DNA of 64,000 bases from the NCBI GenBank assembly GCA_016110215.1, contig JADWQD010000013.1:744001-808000 (forward strand), written 5' to 3'. The position numbers and the translations under genes were made by a program. The stretch is from Capronia americana. Lineage: Eukaryota; Ascomycota; Eurotiomycetes; Chaetothyriales; Herpotrichiellaceae. Positions within the stretch are counted from its first letter, which is position 1. Each line of letters begins with the position of its first letter. Of the stretch, positions 63,844-64,000 are shown piece after piece. A model generated the notes under the pieces. That model had not been told where the DNA came from. It made no database searches and saw only the letters and a list, made by a program, of their open reading frames with translations.

Positions 63844-64000
63844 TTAGTCCTTCGTGTTTCGGTCCGAATCAGCCACCACAGCGTCAATGACGTTCTTGTT
63901 GAGTCCTTTCCAGTTCTTCTTTCCCCAGATGAACCAGAGTGCCAACGCCACTAGCTGAACAAACGCGTTGATGGGGAGCGCATAGTTCATGCCCGAAGCC
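63844..64000 (-). CDS. Amino-acid/choline permease-like protein, C-terminal end, cut by window edge
   Basis: The last 51 codons and stop of a gene entering from the right. The sequence MNYALPINAFVQLVALALWFIWGKKNWKG has the final membrane helix and the W-x-GKKNxxG turn common to fungal permeases of the amino-acid/choline (APC/ACT) group, which have MNY just before the last helix. A short hydrophilic tail ends ADSDRNTKD. The family assignment rests on a short segment. Confidence 0.6.
   Translation of the reverse strand, partial: ASGMNYALPINAFVQLVALALWFIWGKKNWKGLNKNVIDAVVADSDRNTKD

Noticed and set aside
1..64000. tRNA genes, transposons, RIP-mutated repeats and CRISPR-like arrays
   Set aside because: I looked for T-loop motifs, terminal inverted repeats, reverse-transcriptase or transposase motifs and TpA-rich decayed blocks and saw none. 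A computed scan (tRNAscan, RepeatMasker) would be needed to exclude them.

Overview
The window is nuclear DNA of a filamentous ascomycete (Pezizomycotina). Evidence: single-gene transcription units on both strands; short introns (about 45-110 nt, a few near 200) with GTAAGT/GTGAGT-type donors, CTAAC/CTGAC branch points and CAG/TAG acceptors; fungal families such as zinc-cluster (Zn2Cys6) regulators, fungal ABCC pumps, GH47 mannosidase, HeLo-pseudokinase and fungal Myb-like proteins; and a TTAGGG-type telomere-like tract inside one intron. The transporter and P450 content and gene style would suit Eurotiomycetes, perhaps Chaetothyriales, but that is a guess. I found no tRNA, rRNA or transposon. 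Twenty-eight genes (two cut by the window edges) are well supported, most rebuilt by hand across introns, plus two weak candidates.

Layout. 0-18 kb: a zinc-cluster regulator cut by the left edge, a P450, a Ser/Thr kinase, a GT25-like glycosyltransferase, a HeLo-pseudokinase, the ribosome-assembly G-patch protein Gno1/Pxr1, a small membrane protein and a Yor1-like ABCC pump. 19-31 kb: an SDR, mitochondrial SdhB, a membrane-anchored gamma-glutamylcyclotransferase-like protein, a 1662-residue nuclear protein with the layout of meiotic axis core proteins (SYCP2/Red1), and a secreted protein. 31-38 kb: the glutathione-degrading amidotransferase Dug3, a GST, a TauD-type dioxygenase and a GNAT acetyltransferase.

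40-55 kb looks like an accessory metabolic block: a 3-hydroxyacyl-CoA dehydrogenase, an AlcR-type long-loop zinc-cluster regulator, an MFS anion transporter, a P450 and a second ABCC pump with variant ATPase signatures. It is separated from its neighbours by gene-poor stretches. 55-64 kb: a GH47 mannosidase, three tandem paralogues of a small Myb-like nuclear protein, Bud23, and the tail of an amino-acid permease at the right edge.

The most notable items are the HeLo-pseudokinase (an MLKL-like layout), the SYCP2/Red1-like axis candidate, the tandem Myb-like trio, the telomere-like intron, and two probable GC-AG introns. All function calls come from reading motifs by eye; no database search was possible.
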